Shown in pieces: positions 11,561 through 22,340 of a stretch of DNA of 64,000 nucleotides. Positions within the stretch are counted from its first letter, which is position 1; every line of letters begins with the position of its first letter. This DNA is from Ctenosaura bakeri (taxonomy: Eukaryota; Chordata; Lepidosauria; Squamata; Iguanidae): positions 434,001 through 498,000 of the forward strand of contig CAOLHI010000609.1 of NCBI GenBank assembly GCA_948474755.1. Direction: 5' to 3'. Made by a program: the position numbers and the translations under genes. The notes below the pieces were generated by a model. It made no database searches, had not been told where the DNA came from, and saw only the letters and a list, made by a program, of their open reading frames with translations.

Positions 11561-13999
11561 AGACAGAATCTGGAATAAACTGGACTTTACTCTCCAAAAG
11601 ATATATTTAGAGGTAAGGCAAGTTGGGTGAACCTCCATGGGGAAAGACTTCCACACTTGTTACCTCAATTCTCCTTAGCTGTCACTAGCCTCTTCTCTTG
11701 GCCTCTCAGGGACTTGTATGAAAGCTTGACAGATGGCTGTAGAGCATGAGCCCTTGGGTATTTTCCACATGTCCTAATATACATACACATAGTCCATGAC
11801 CCCTACTTAGGCATCCATAATGAACACAGGAGGAGAAGGAGTCTGCAAACTCTGATTTCTTTGTCTTCTCTCATTGGGTGCATGGAACAACAATCTGAAG
11901 AAGAGAGCCTCTGCTATGTGTGAAGCTTCTCATTATGACCTAGAAACCATATCTTTGAGGCTTCCAGATCACAAGAAGAGCCTCCATGCACCGCAGGAGG
12001 ATGTCCTCCAGACTCTCACTTTCCACATGAGAAGAGTGATGAGAGCACATATGGAAGGGACATGGATAGCACAGACTACCACTCCATTACGAACTTCTGG
12101 AAAGGGAAAAAGATAACTTTATATAGGGGGTAGATATTCCTCTGGATGAGCTTGTTAATATATTCCCCGTTTTTCCTCTGTAAGACAACCTGTTAGTCTG
12201 GTTTTTTTATTGCATTAATCAAAATACCACCAGCTTTATTATCTTTTCTCACTGTTTTAATCAAATTGTGAAACTTGTCCCAATGAAAAACTGTGTGTGT
12301 GTGTGTAAGAGAGAGACAGAGAGAGAGAGAGAGAAGGAATTTTATGTACACTTTCCTGTTAACTAAAGCAGTTTTCCAAATTTGAATCTTAGGGCTATGC
12401 CAGACTAGTGAGAAGTGAGAACTCTCACAACTGTGCTCCTCATTGATTGCTAGTTGGTCCCTTTTGGTGCTAACTCTGAATATGCTCACAGACTCTCCAG
12501 CCTTTTTAAATACCTTTTGGGCAGGGAAAGGGGGTGGAAAATAGAGGAAGCTGTATGACATCATAGGGAACTTGGACTATCATCATTCAGATCTCATGAA
12601 AATTTGGCCAACTTGGCCTGTCATTCAGATCTCTTCAGTGCCTGTGGCTTTGAATGTTCTGAGATCTGGTAGGGGCATGCTTTCTTTTTTAAAGGCACAG
12701 TAGTCTACAGAAACTGCAAGGTGCCTTTCTTCCCTCCCTCCATAGTAGCAGTGAGGAGGAGTAGGTGGTCAGGGTAACCAGTGTCAAGTGCAAGAATAGA
12801 ACCACGCAAGTCCCATGGAACTTATTTCTCAATATATTGTGGGTTGTCAGGGAGCCCTTTGAGAAGGAATAAGATGTTGCTGCTGGTGCAGAGAAATCCC
12901 ATTGAGTAGTCTAGAACAACAGAAATGTTGTTTGGATATTTTTTCAAAAAGCCCTGAGAAACAAATACAGCAACAAATACTGCAGCCATCAGCAACGCTT
13001 ACTCCATCTGGAGGACCCCTGAGTTGGGAATATTTTTTTGTATGGCCTGGTGTCCATTTTCTTTCTCTGAAATGTGTCAGAAACCTCAGAATTGTACTGA
13101 TTTCCAGAACAAAAATAACTTTGTCCCATTGACAACCAAAAGGAGAAAAATAGTAATTTTGGTAAGGAAACATAACTTAATTAATTTCTTTTCCACTATT
13201 AATCATGACACCTTTGGGTGACAGTACCTCATAAAGAAATAGTATGCAGAAGATTGCTGGTGCCTTCTACAGAACTGTCTCACAAGCCACTGTTATAGAT
13301 CACATGAAATTAACAGCCTGTCATAATTAAAAAAAATCTATTCAGAATACTATCATTTGTGCAATGCTACATAATCCAAAAAGACTAGCTTTCCAAGTCC
13401 ACCTAGTGTATAAATTATTTGAGTACATTTTATTACCCATTGCAAATGTTTATGGCAATAAATACTTAATGAAAGCAACTTTTTTGGTGGATTTTATATG
13501 GATTCTCATAGTTGTAAGAGAGATTAATACATTCTCTTAAAGGACAAATTGAGTTGTTAACAAAGTATACCATGCTGCACAGCAGTTCAAAATTCATTAC
13601 ACAGGTCCTGATTAACCATTGGGCTAAGGAAACTATAGCATAGAGCCTGAAGTAAATCAGCACTCTCTGTTTCTCATTTAATTATTGGTATTCCAATTCA
13701 ATTATTGCAACTTTTCTGGGAAAAAAAAATCTTAACACTATCTAATAAAGAGTGCAGGGTATACAAAAAGAGAACCTGGTCTCTCATTTGAGCAAGGTCA
13801 GGCCACCAAATGCTGCCAAATTTCTCCTGTCATCTTACTTGATCATTGGCCATATTGGCTGGTCCTGATGGCAAGATAAGTATTAGATAAATTCTGGAGA
13901 GTTACATAGTACCAAATCCACCTCTTGACCACTAAGAGGAAAATGTTACCATGTTGTACATCCCATTCCATGATGTAACTGGCGATCAACGCAATTTAA
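11561..13999. other. No gene recognised; TG/GA tract
   Basis: A compound microsatellite, TG then GA, lies at 12294-12335. The ORFs here (up to 123 codons on the minus strand at 12193-12564) run through that low-complexity tract and show no family motif. Confidence 0.45.
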
Positions 14000-14735
14000 T
14001 TGGCACTAAATATAAATCATACACCGTTATGGCTGAAAAGCCATGCTGGCAAAGAGGACTGGCTACACATGTGCAAATGTAGATGAGATGAGACCTCAGG
14101 GCATGGTCAGGTCATAACTTCAAGGGATCAGTTGGGAAACTTGGGCGCTGATGAGCTTGTGATAATCCCCTCAATGAATCAACCTTCAAACAGAATAGCA
14201 CACTACATTGTCTCAATAGAGCAACTAATGGCCATAAACCTATTCCTTCTTCATGCTGAAGTTGTCCTTTGATTCCTCACCTGTGCCACGATTAAGGAGC
14301 TATCACACTTCCCATCAGTCCTTTGTCACCTAATGCTAAGTTCATAAGCACATTCCAGACTCCATTGTCTGCTCTGTTGGAGACCCATTAACACCTTTCC
14401 CTTCAGGACAGAAACAAAGTATTTAAACCCTGGGTTTTAGCCAGACAACACCTAGTACACTGGACTGAGGTCATCACTCTGCTGGTCAGATTCCCATTCT
14501 TATACTATCCTTGGACCCCTAATCTGAGCCACATTACCTTGTCTCTTCTTTCAGAATAGGTAAATATTGCCCACTTCATCCTAACTCCTTGCTATCTAAT
14601 TCTTCCTCCTTTTCTTCGGTTAGCCCTGTATGGTTGTGACATTAATTGAATGTTACATGTGTTTGTAACTTTTCCCCCAATAAAACATTTTTTAACCTCC
14701 AACTGATGTCCCTGAAGTAGTACTGGTACACAAAG
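14000..14735 (+). repeat. Possible solo LTR or LTR-like segment
   Basis: It has promoter-like and polyA-like signals at LTR spacing: a TATA-like agtatttaaaccctggg at about 14420 and ccaataaaacattttttaac at about 14677. The segment is less AT-rich than its flanks. No terminal duplication, primer-binding site or retroviral ORF was found, so this is weak. Confidence 0.25.
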
Positions 14736-15970
14736 GCGGAAAGGTTGTATAAGGTTACTGCCCCTCACTCCCCCTTTGCAGGCCTTCTTTTGAGCTAATA
14801 ATTCCCTATCTTTCCATGGAGGCATTGGCATTGTGGAGTCACCCACCTTTTGGGGCAACTACAATGCGAACATTTTCTGATTAGTTGCTTGATCTGAAGC
14901 AACATTCTTTAGGACTGATTGCTGGATCACCTGTTGGAAAATTCCCTGTACTAATAAGAATCTTTACAGGATCTGCTTCTTCTCATAGACTCATACTTTC
15001 TCCACTCCTGCCATTTTGTTCTAGGTGTCCTCCTCTCTAAATACTATGTTTTTGGATTCAGTATTAGGTCTATACCCCTGTTGCTATGATATGTGGGCAT
15101 TGTTCCGGTCAAAAGGTTGTTGTTGTTGTTGTTTGTTTGGTGTGTGTGTGTGTGTGTGTGTATAGCAATTATTCCAGTTGGACCTCCTTGTCTAAACAAC
15201 ACAAATAGCTGTACCGTTTATCCAGCCAAGATTTGCCTTTCTGTTTCTGAATCTGCTAATAAGAACAATAGGTGAGAAGTCTGAGACATCATTAAAGGAG
15301 TCTGGTCTCATCCAGGTTTCTACTCCCACAGTCAAGCAGATACTTATGGAAAACCCACAAGCACTACAACAATACCGTCATGTCCATTAACAGTACTCAG
15401 TGGCATACTTCTTCTGATATTGGTGGGAATATATAGGTGTCATGATTAATAGTAATTGATAGACTCTATGAATTTATCCAACTCTCCTTAAGGTCACTCA
15501 TTTAGTGGGAGTTACAGAGCTTACTATTCTAAGTGAAGTGCATTCCTTGTGAATTTGAGTCTAGCATTTGGCCTAAGACATGGTTTTGTAGCCTTTAGTG
15601 TAGTCTATATTACACAAGCAGCTACAGCCGGTGGCCCACTGATTCATATGAAGATCAGCCTTTTGTGTTTGGCTCTGTAACTCTTTAACTCATTCTCTTG
15701 GCTCTGTAACTCTCTTACTGCCCTATTTTACAGTTCCTAATAGAAAACCAAAAGATTTATGCTGTGCTTTGTATACTATCATTCATGGTTAGTGCGCTAC
15801 AGTCCACTTGTTTTGCTACAAATATGCAAGTCTAGATTATCAGGTTAGAAATATGAGATAGCATAACATTTCACTTATTTGCCTGTCATCGATGGATCCA
15901 AAAATGGATTCAGCCATCAATTGATCAAATGATTTGTGGATTAAGTTTATACAGCTTATGCATAAAATCA
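14736..15970. other. No gene; TTG/TG microsatellite and tandem duplication
   Basis: TTG repeats at 15116-15135 are followed by TG repeats at 15140-15162. A two-copy duplication (ttggctctgtaactct) spans 15669-15716. Confidence 0.5.
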
Positions 15971-15974
15971 GTTG

Positions 15975-16510
15975 CATCTTATGCGTCATGTCTGAGGCAG
16001 AACAGACAATTAATCAAGAAGCAGCAGAACAGGACTTACTCACAAGGCAAGAACAGGGAAATGTCCAGTTCAGGTTTGAGAGCAAACAAATCCAAACAGC
16101 AAATCCAAGACATCATCAAACAGGCAGAGGTTCAAGGTAATCCAGATGAAAGAGACCACTCACAGGGCTTCAACTGCTGGAAAGATCAGTTGCTGACTCT
16201 GAAAGGAAAGGATCAATGGGCAACCTTTTATTTAACTCATGCTATTGTCACAGGTGTTCCTTCATTAGGGCTCACTTGTTACTTAAATATGTTGAGTGGT
16301 GCAGTCCCTCTTTCTTGCACAGTAAGAGTTTGTATTGCCTTATCTAATATTTGTTTCCCCTACTCAGGCCCCTGGCATTGTTTGTTATTTTCTCCTGAGC
16401 AAGCTTCTGTGGAAACTCCTGAGTCTGGAGAAGCCTCTGCCTCAGATTATGAATCCTCCTCCTCACTGCCAGGGTCTCCAGGGCAGGGCATGACATTACG
16501 CCAGATACAG
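15975..16510. repeat. Possible LTR-element leader relic
   Basis: It shows an ordered string of short purine-rich blocks (aggcaagaacagggaaatg, agcaaacaaatccaaacagc, ccagatgaaagagaccac). These are followed by ctgagtctggagaagcctct and a serine-rich ORF end. The layout resembles 21959-22340 and leader regions of squamate Gypsy-like elements as I remember them. A 199-codon ORF covers it but has no recognised domain. Confidence 0.25.
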
Positions 16511-16654
16511 TTTGAAGAAGCAGTATGACTCTGTGTTGTCCTAATTTCCTTCTCTGTGGTCTTGTATACTATCAACTATGTTATCCTTCTGGTCTGTTTT
16601 CTGGTGGTTCAGGTTCTTCTTGTAGAATGATTTCCAGCACATAGCATAGGTAAC

Positions 16655-16845
16655 TTCTTTTGAATGTTACCTCTTAGTCTTCTCTTCTCCAAGCTAAACC
16701 TATCATGCCACTTCCAAGTCTTATCTTCTCCACAGTAAACATACCAAGTTCCCAAAGCCATAGGACTTGGATTCAAGACCTTTGATCATCTTGGTTGCCC
16801 TCTCCTGGACACATTCCTGCTTCATTTCCTTTAAGGCCTAATTAT
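16655..16845 (-). repeat. CR1 fragment (antisense), internally duplicated
   Basis: The CR1 sequences tcttctcttctccaagctaa and gacctttgatcatcttgg, ttgccctctcctggacac are present in the usual antisense order. A second, imperfect ttatcttctccacagtaaac block suggests a local duplication. Confidence 0.75.
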
Positions 16846-16865
16846 TTGTAGCTTTAGAGTTATAC

Positions 16866-16980
16866 CAGGAGTGACAAATGTGGCTTTCCAAATCTTGCAA
16901 CTTCTGCTAGTCCTGGACAACATAGCCAATAGGAGTTGGAGCCCAGCATCATCTCAAGGGGCACATGTTCCTCATCCCTG
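16866..16980. mobile_element. hAT-type MITE with 8-bp duplication
   Basis: It begins caggagtgacaaatgtggc and ends cctcatccctg, so the outer bases are CAGG and CCTG. The flanks are agttatac and agatatac (7 of 8 identical). The interior (catagccaataggagttg) is that of a palindromic hAT MITE that is abundant in squamates. Confidence 0.75.
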
Positions 16981-17063
16981 AGATATACAATGTACACTCC
17001 TCAGGATGAAGACCTCTCTTGCAACTTACTGTAAGATAACTCCTGTGAATACTATTCTAATAT

Positions 17064-17282
17064 AATGTGGTGTAGCAGTTAATATCTTGGACTAGGACTG
17101 CAGATACTTGAGATGGATGTCACTAGGTGAACTTGGGCCAATCACTCTATCTCAGTGTAACCTTCCTCACAAGGTTGTTTGAAGGGTACAATGAGTGTGG
17201 GGGAGAAGGAGATGTGTACCTTGCATCTGTGAAAAATAGATAGGATGTGAATGCATTAAATATATGCTGAAATAAATAAAGC
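17064..17282 (+). repeat. tRNA-derived SINE, second type
   Basis: The head aatgtggtgtagcagttaa is tRNA-like. The body runs gaacttgggccaatcactct, tcctcacaaggttgtttga, gtgggggagaagg, and the tail is ctgaaataaataaagc. The 3' half differs from the Sauria/Bov-B tail and resembles LINE L2-type tails. Confidence 0.7.
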
Positions 17283-17771
17283 AATATCATAAGGCAAAAT
17301 TATCTTCCCCTTAATGATAGTGTACATAATTTAATACTTTGCCAGCTTTGTTAAAGGAGAAAAAATTGAAAGGGATACACTAAGATCACTATCAAAATCA
17401 ACCTCTAGTTTGAACAGCTCAGCTTTGTCTTAGTACCACTATATTAAAAAGATGAGATGATAAAAAATCGTGAAAGCTTATAAATGAAACTGCGAGTGAA
17501 TTAAGTTCATTATCTCAAAGGGAAAATAGACTTACATTACAAATCCTTGATGTAAAAATAGGGTAGATAAGAACGTTCTCTCCTGCTATTCCTTATGTGT
17601 GGTATGACCTCAAATTTATGTGTGTTGCTGTTTCTCTTTTCCTCAAAGTATTCCCTGCATTTCTTGGCTTAACCTTTTAGTTCTCACACATAACTGTAAT
17701 GAAGCCTACATGTGTATAACTAGATTATCTCTCATTCTTAATGTGCAATACAAGAACTATCATATTTTTCT

Positions 17772-18023
17772 TTGACTTCAGTTTGCTACCTTAAAAAAAG
17801 AGCTGCTTCTAGGCCTCCACCACAGTTGAACAAGTCTCTTGACAAAGGAAGTTCACAAGCCCACTACGCTATCAGTTTAATCTTATGTGACATCTTCAGT
17901 TCAGTGTGGGATCAGAGTCCAAAGAAAGAGTATTCCAATCCACACTGGTCTCCAATGCAACTTACAGCCTTCATCACCATTTTTATTTCCTGGAATTTTA
18001 GAAGTTCCAGAAATTTTCTTTGA
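17772..18023 (+). other. Unassigned ORF of 83 codons after an acceptor-like site
   Basis: The sequence ttttctttgacttcag at about 17767-17782 is a good splice-acceptor match, and the frame stays open to a TGA at 18021. The peptide includes KKRAASRPPPQLNKSLDKGS. No domain is recognised, no donor follows within the frame, and a (GAAA)n tract lies 90 bp downstream. Likely chance or a repeat relic. Confidence 0.12.
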
Positions 18024-18114
18024 AAACAAAAAAATTGTAGACCGCCATAGCCAAATACTCATCCTGAAGCTAGACCATCTATTGACTTCAGAGACCTATA
18101 TGTTGCAGTCTTTC

Positions 18115-18115
18115 T

Positions 18116-18178
<63 letters not shown>

Positions 18179-18179
18179 G
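18115..18179. repeat. GAAA microsatellite, about 15 uninterrupted units
   Basis: It is a perfect tetranucleotide array, the longest pure simple repeat in the window, so it is probably polymorphic. Confidence 0.98.
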
Positions 18180-18221
18180 TTCCATCTTTATTTTATAAAA
18201 GAGAGATTTTACTCTGGCTGT

Positions 18222-18342
18222 TATTTTAAATGTTTTATGCTGTTTTAGAGAATTGAATTTTATACACAATTGATTTTATCTTGTGAACCACCCTGGAAAG
18301 GCTTTGTTTCCAAGGGTGAGACATAAATGTTTCAAATGGCAA
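18222..18342 (+). repeat. LINE 3' tail (CR1/L2 type)
   Basis: The order tgtgaaccaccctggaaagg, ccaagggtgagacataaat is a diverged version of the gccgccctgag...gggcggtataaat terminus seen intact at 8045-8090. Confidence 0.5.
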
Positions 18343-18804
18343 CACAAACCAAGCCATTATTAGATACAGAGAACACAGCAAGGGCCTGGGGTGGCCAATG
18401 GATTTGCAACCATGAGGATGATGAATCCATTTTTGATGTTACCACTGCTTCCTCCAGAGCTGTTCCAAGTTGAACAGGAGCTTTCCTTATGCCATCACTC
18501 TGAAGGGATTGGGTTGACTGCTCAAAACAGCTGTGAAAGTAGTAACAGTAAAATCAAAAGATCCAACAAGAAAAGTTTCTAAAGAAGTTTAAGAACTGTA
18601 TGGTGCAATCCTGTGCAAGTCTAGTTACATAGGATTGGGTTTTTAGGATTGCAGGCTTGGGTAGAAATTCTGAAAATGTGGAGAAAAAAATATTGAGAGA
18701 TGCACAGACCTCTGCATGAGACATAAGCATGTACAGACTTGGGTTGAAACAAGATACTTCAGGATGCAAATTGGTAAATCTGGATAATGTTGAGAGTTTC
18801 TAAT

Positions 18805-18955
18805 TATGTTATATTTATTAAATCATATCCTACATTTCACCTGAGATGGGGTTCAAGGCATCTTGTAATAATTAAGAAAAGGTAAAGCTAATATATTAAT
18901 TTTAAAAGTTAAAAAAAGCATTAAACCACAGTATTACTTTAAAAAAACATAATTG
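18805..18955 (-). repeat. Antisense LINE 3' tail
   Basis: The order atttattaaatcatatccta, ggttcaaggcatcttgtaat, aattaagaaaaggtaaagc is the inverse of a CR1/L2-type tail. Confidence 0.55.
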
Positions 18956-20279
18956 CTCATTTTCTGTAATGGGGTTCTTTTAAAAAACCAGAGCTGCAGT
19001 TCAGCACATATGGTATTTTTTTTCCCAAAAGTTGATATAGTAATTTAGAGGAACATTTTATATTCTGTGCTAGATTTGACATGGAATTTTAAAAGATCTT
19101 TACCACACTACCTGCCTGCCTTGCTCTCCAGGGAATGGTTAGGTTAGAAATTTAAATAGATATTCTCTTTCATACTTCTGTAAGCTTCCATGACTTTTTC
19201 AGTCTAAATCCAGAATACATTCTGCATCATTTCAAAGAGAATTTGGCTTAGCTACTAATTAATAGTGGTTTGATTGAAATCAATGATTCGCTCACACTTA
19301 ATTTATTGAGACAAGGCTCAGGCAGTATAAACCTTCTGGCTATTGTTTTCATAAAATAACTCTGTTTTAATTTGCATGCATTAATTTTATAAGATGGCAA
19401 CAGAGAACTTGGCTGGCTCTATGCATTCTCTCACTCTATTTTGGCCATTTTCTTCTTCAGATAAAAAGAGAAGACATGCCAAGATGAGTGGAAAGGAAAG
19501 ACATGTTACATATATGACATGCAGCATCTACAGAATCATATATGCATATAGTACATGTGCATACGAGATAAGTGTGTGTGTGTGTATGATTTTGTAGCTG
19601 CTGCATGACACGCCTTCTTTCTATCTATTCCTGGCAGACTTCTCAAGCAGCTGTGTTGGCATTGTGAGAGGATGTATTATATGAAGGCTGCTGATGAGCT
19701 TTTAGACTTGCCTCATTATAACTACAGTGTATTTTCTTTGTTATTCACAAGGTTTGAGGACTTCATGAATGAATTCTTACCCAAATCCCTCATGAGATCT
19801 CCAGGAAAAAAAATGGATTCTTTTTATCATGCAAATATGCACATAAACCAGCCTGCAGTGGGTGAATAGCCATTTTAAACATGAAAGTCTTTGAGAAAGC
19901 AAATGAAACCCTGCCGCACACTCCCTTTACTGTCTACCCAATAGTTAGAGTTTATTGTTTTAAGTACAGACTTTCATGCTTTCTCACAGTACAATCATGT
20001 GGATGGTTATGCAGAAATGTGTCCCACTGAGCTGAATGAAGCCTACTACCATTTAAGTATAGAGAGGAATTCAATCTTAGTAGCACAGAAAGCTTTTAGA
20101 ACATGGCTTTCTTCTCATAAAAACTCATTAAGAAACACAACTGCATTGTAGGCCACTGGGATAAAAATATAGAATACTGTATTGGTACTGGATTAGATGC
20201 CAACAATCATCCTTAGAGTAGACCCACTTAAATCAATGTGAAGGACTTAAAGTCAGCTCTAATCTTAAAATATGACTAA
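18956..20279. other. No gene; old repeat scraps
   Basis: A TG tract lies at 19571-19585. Diverged copies of two widespread reptile repeats occur at 19985-20080 (tgtgtcccactgagctgaat) and 20215-20260 (agagtagacccacttaaatc). Nothing coding was seen. Confidence 0.4.
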
Positions 20280-20686
20280 GCCCATTTCTGCACCTGCCCG
20301 GGTCCTGCCGGCGTCCCATCATGATTCCGGCAACACCTTTGTTGAAATATGACAGGAATGCTCCTCTCCACACCTGACTGGCTTCCTACGGAAGGGAGCG
20401 CGAGTGACACATGCCTGCCTTCCACAGCACAGCCAACCTCTTTCTTGTGTTGTACTGAGAAAGGAAGTGTATGATCATGCTTACACCCCTTCTGCATGGT
20501 CAATGGTGATGGGAGCATCACATAATCATGGCTGCTTAATGGATTTTTTCAATTAAGTGAATATCCCATAAAAGCTATGGGGATGCACTGGCCGTGGGAC
20601 CACAATGACTTTGTGTGAAAGCATGATCCGCAGACTACTGCCCTTGCATTCCCATTGCAGCACTGCAGTGCTGTGCAGAAATGGTC
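20280..20686. mobile_element. MITE type C (407 bp)
   Basis: The left end gcccatttctgcac and the inverse of the right end gaccatttctgcac match. Flanks are TAA and AAA. The interior is GC-richer than its surroundings, has no ORF, and is unlike families A or B. Confidence 0.7.
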
Positions 20687-20963
20687 AAAGTCTGGATCTA
20701 ATCAGTGATCGAGAACCAAACTCAAATCGTCAGCCAAGTAGCTGATTGGGTAACCTTGTGCCAGCTTTTATTTCCCACCCAAACAGTGTTGCTTTGATGA
20801 TAAGCTAAGAAAAAAAAAGAAATATGAGGAACGTACTGAAAATAATGTCTATGTCCCATTTCCTTTGAAATGTGATCCTAATGTGATGCTATTACACTCC
20901 CAGATAGACTAATTCTTACAGCATGACTGAAATAATTTTGTTATTTCTAGGTGTTGCATAACC

Positions 20964-21257
20964 ATGGACATGAACCAGAAACAAAGAACAGTCATTGAGT
21001 TCTTGACCAAAGAAACATATGTTGCTGCTAACATCCACAGAAGGGTCAGAAATGTGTATGATCAAGTGACAATTGATGAGAATAATATGTGAAGAAAGGT
21101 GAAAAAGTTTAAAGAAGACAAAACCAGTGCTGAAGACAAACCATGTAGTGGAAGTCCATTTACAACAGTTCTTGATGAAAATGAAAACACAGTGGACGAC
21201 ATGATTCTCCAACTAGACATCAGACTACTGAGAAGGAGTTTCAGAAACACACTGTAA
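20964..21257 (+). pseudogene. Mariner (Tc1/mariner) transposase relic, N-terminal part
   Basis: From an ATG at 20964 the frame encodes a mariner-type N-terminal DNA-binding region: VIEFLTKE, then ANIHRRVRNVYDQVTID, then VKKFKEDKTS, CSGSPFTT and DENENTVDDMI. This matches the helix-turn-helix and linker order of mariner transposases. A TGA interrupts at codon 43 (21090-21092), at a position where the family usually has tryptophan. The frame ends in TAA at 21255, at about residue 97 of a protein normally near 340. The DD(D/E) catalytic domain is not seen downstream. It is dead; whether it is a full-length decayed copy or a deletion derivative is unclear. Confidence 0.85.
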
Positions 21258-21589
21258 TGAATTTGCTAAATGTTTGGTGAAGAAAAATGGCACAGCTGAG
21301 TTCTGGATTGGACTCCGTACTGGATATATCATGATAATTAAGACACACAGTTGCCCAGTTTCAATGGATGAGTTTCACTTTGTTCAACATGATGACCAAG
21401 ACAAGTTGGAGTAGTGACCACTTGGTTTTTAAACCCATGTCAGTTGGATATGACAGACTGTAAATTCTACTTTGAAAGATGATTGCATTTCAACTCTTCC
21501 ACAAGCAGTAGTCATAAGACCACTGTTGACAAGGCCTAAATTGGACTCCACCACCCCAAGATATTTATCAACCAGTTTCTTGTCTCCCT

Positions 21590-21812
21590 TTTATAAATAG
21601 TATTAGAAAGAATGTTGAGAGCACAACTCCAGGCTTTGTTCAATGAAACTGATGTCCCTTCCAGCATAAGTCCTGGCCTGATTTTTGAAGAAAAGGAGCT
21701 TTGCTCACCTTGATGAACTACACAAGGAGCTGGACTAGGGCAATACTTACAAGAGGAAAACCTCTCAGTGGTGTTTAATACCATTTATCATTGTACCTCT
21801 CTAGGCCATTTG
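21590..21812 (+). pseudogene. CR1/L2-type LINE reverse transcriptase relic
   Basis: The frame reads like the RT fingers region of squamate CR1/L2-like LINEs. It has an ERMLRAQLQALFNETD-type block, a degenerate SGF-type motif (SPGLIF), and after a gap VVFNTIYHC, corresponding to the catalytic AFDTVDH motif with the aspartate lost to N. Several stops and frameshifts show it is inactive. A piece of the same motif recurs at 55593-55650. Confidence 0.7.
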
Positions 21813-21958
21813 GCTGATACCAAACTTGTGGGCACTATTTTGTTATTGTTCAGGTTCTTTTAAAACTGAATATTCCCAAAGGGTGTTGAAACCCAAATGC
21901 CCTGTCAGTCCGAGAGGTTATAAATAAATATCCCTTTTAAACCCTTTAACCACATTAG

Positions 21959-22340
21959 TGGAAAGGTATTGTCACAGGAGCTGGTTGTCCATTGCCAGGC
22001 AACTGCATGTAGGGCTAGGAAGAGGCCATTCAGTAGATGTGAGTCAAGTAGTCAAGAGTCAGTCGAAGACTTCAAGAATCCAGTGGGCATCAAGGTCAGA
22101 CAGTCCAAAGATCAGAAAAGTGAAACAGACAGTAAGCAGAGAATCTGTAGCACACAAAGACAAGGGCCAGCAAACACACAAGTTGTTTCTGGAATCAGAC
22201 CACCATCCTCTGCCTTCCTTAACAGGCTGGAGCCAGCTGGCTGTCATTTCAGCCTGACTAGTTCCTGGTACATTTGTGTTTGCTTGTCCTCTTTTGAGGC
22301 TGCTGTTCACCTGGAGAAGCCGACTCCTGGCCCATGACAG
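21959..22340. repeat. Possible LTR-element leader relic, second copy
   Basis: It has serial short blocks (agtcaagagtcagtcgaaga, aatccagtgggcatcaagg, cagtccaaagatcag), then the GC-richer cttaacaggctggagccagc and cctggcccatgacagg. The style is like 15975-16510. Overlapping ORFs of 99 and 122 codons lack known motifs. Confidence 0.25.

Noticed and set aside
15929..16528. 199-codon ORF with a serine-rich end
   Set aside because: No domain, no start context and no splice pairing. It overlaps repeat-like leader sequence and a shifted 68-codon ORF, so it is not called a gene.
18115..18179. CRISPR array or other spaced repeat
   Set aside because: It is a pure tetranucleotide microsatellite, and no spaced direct repeats occur anywhere in the window.
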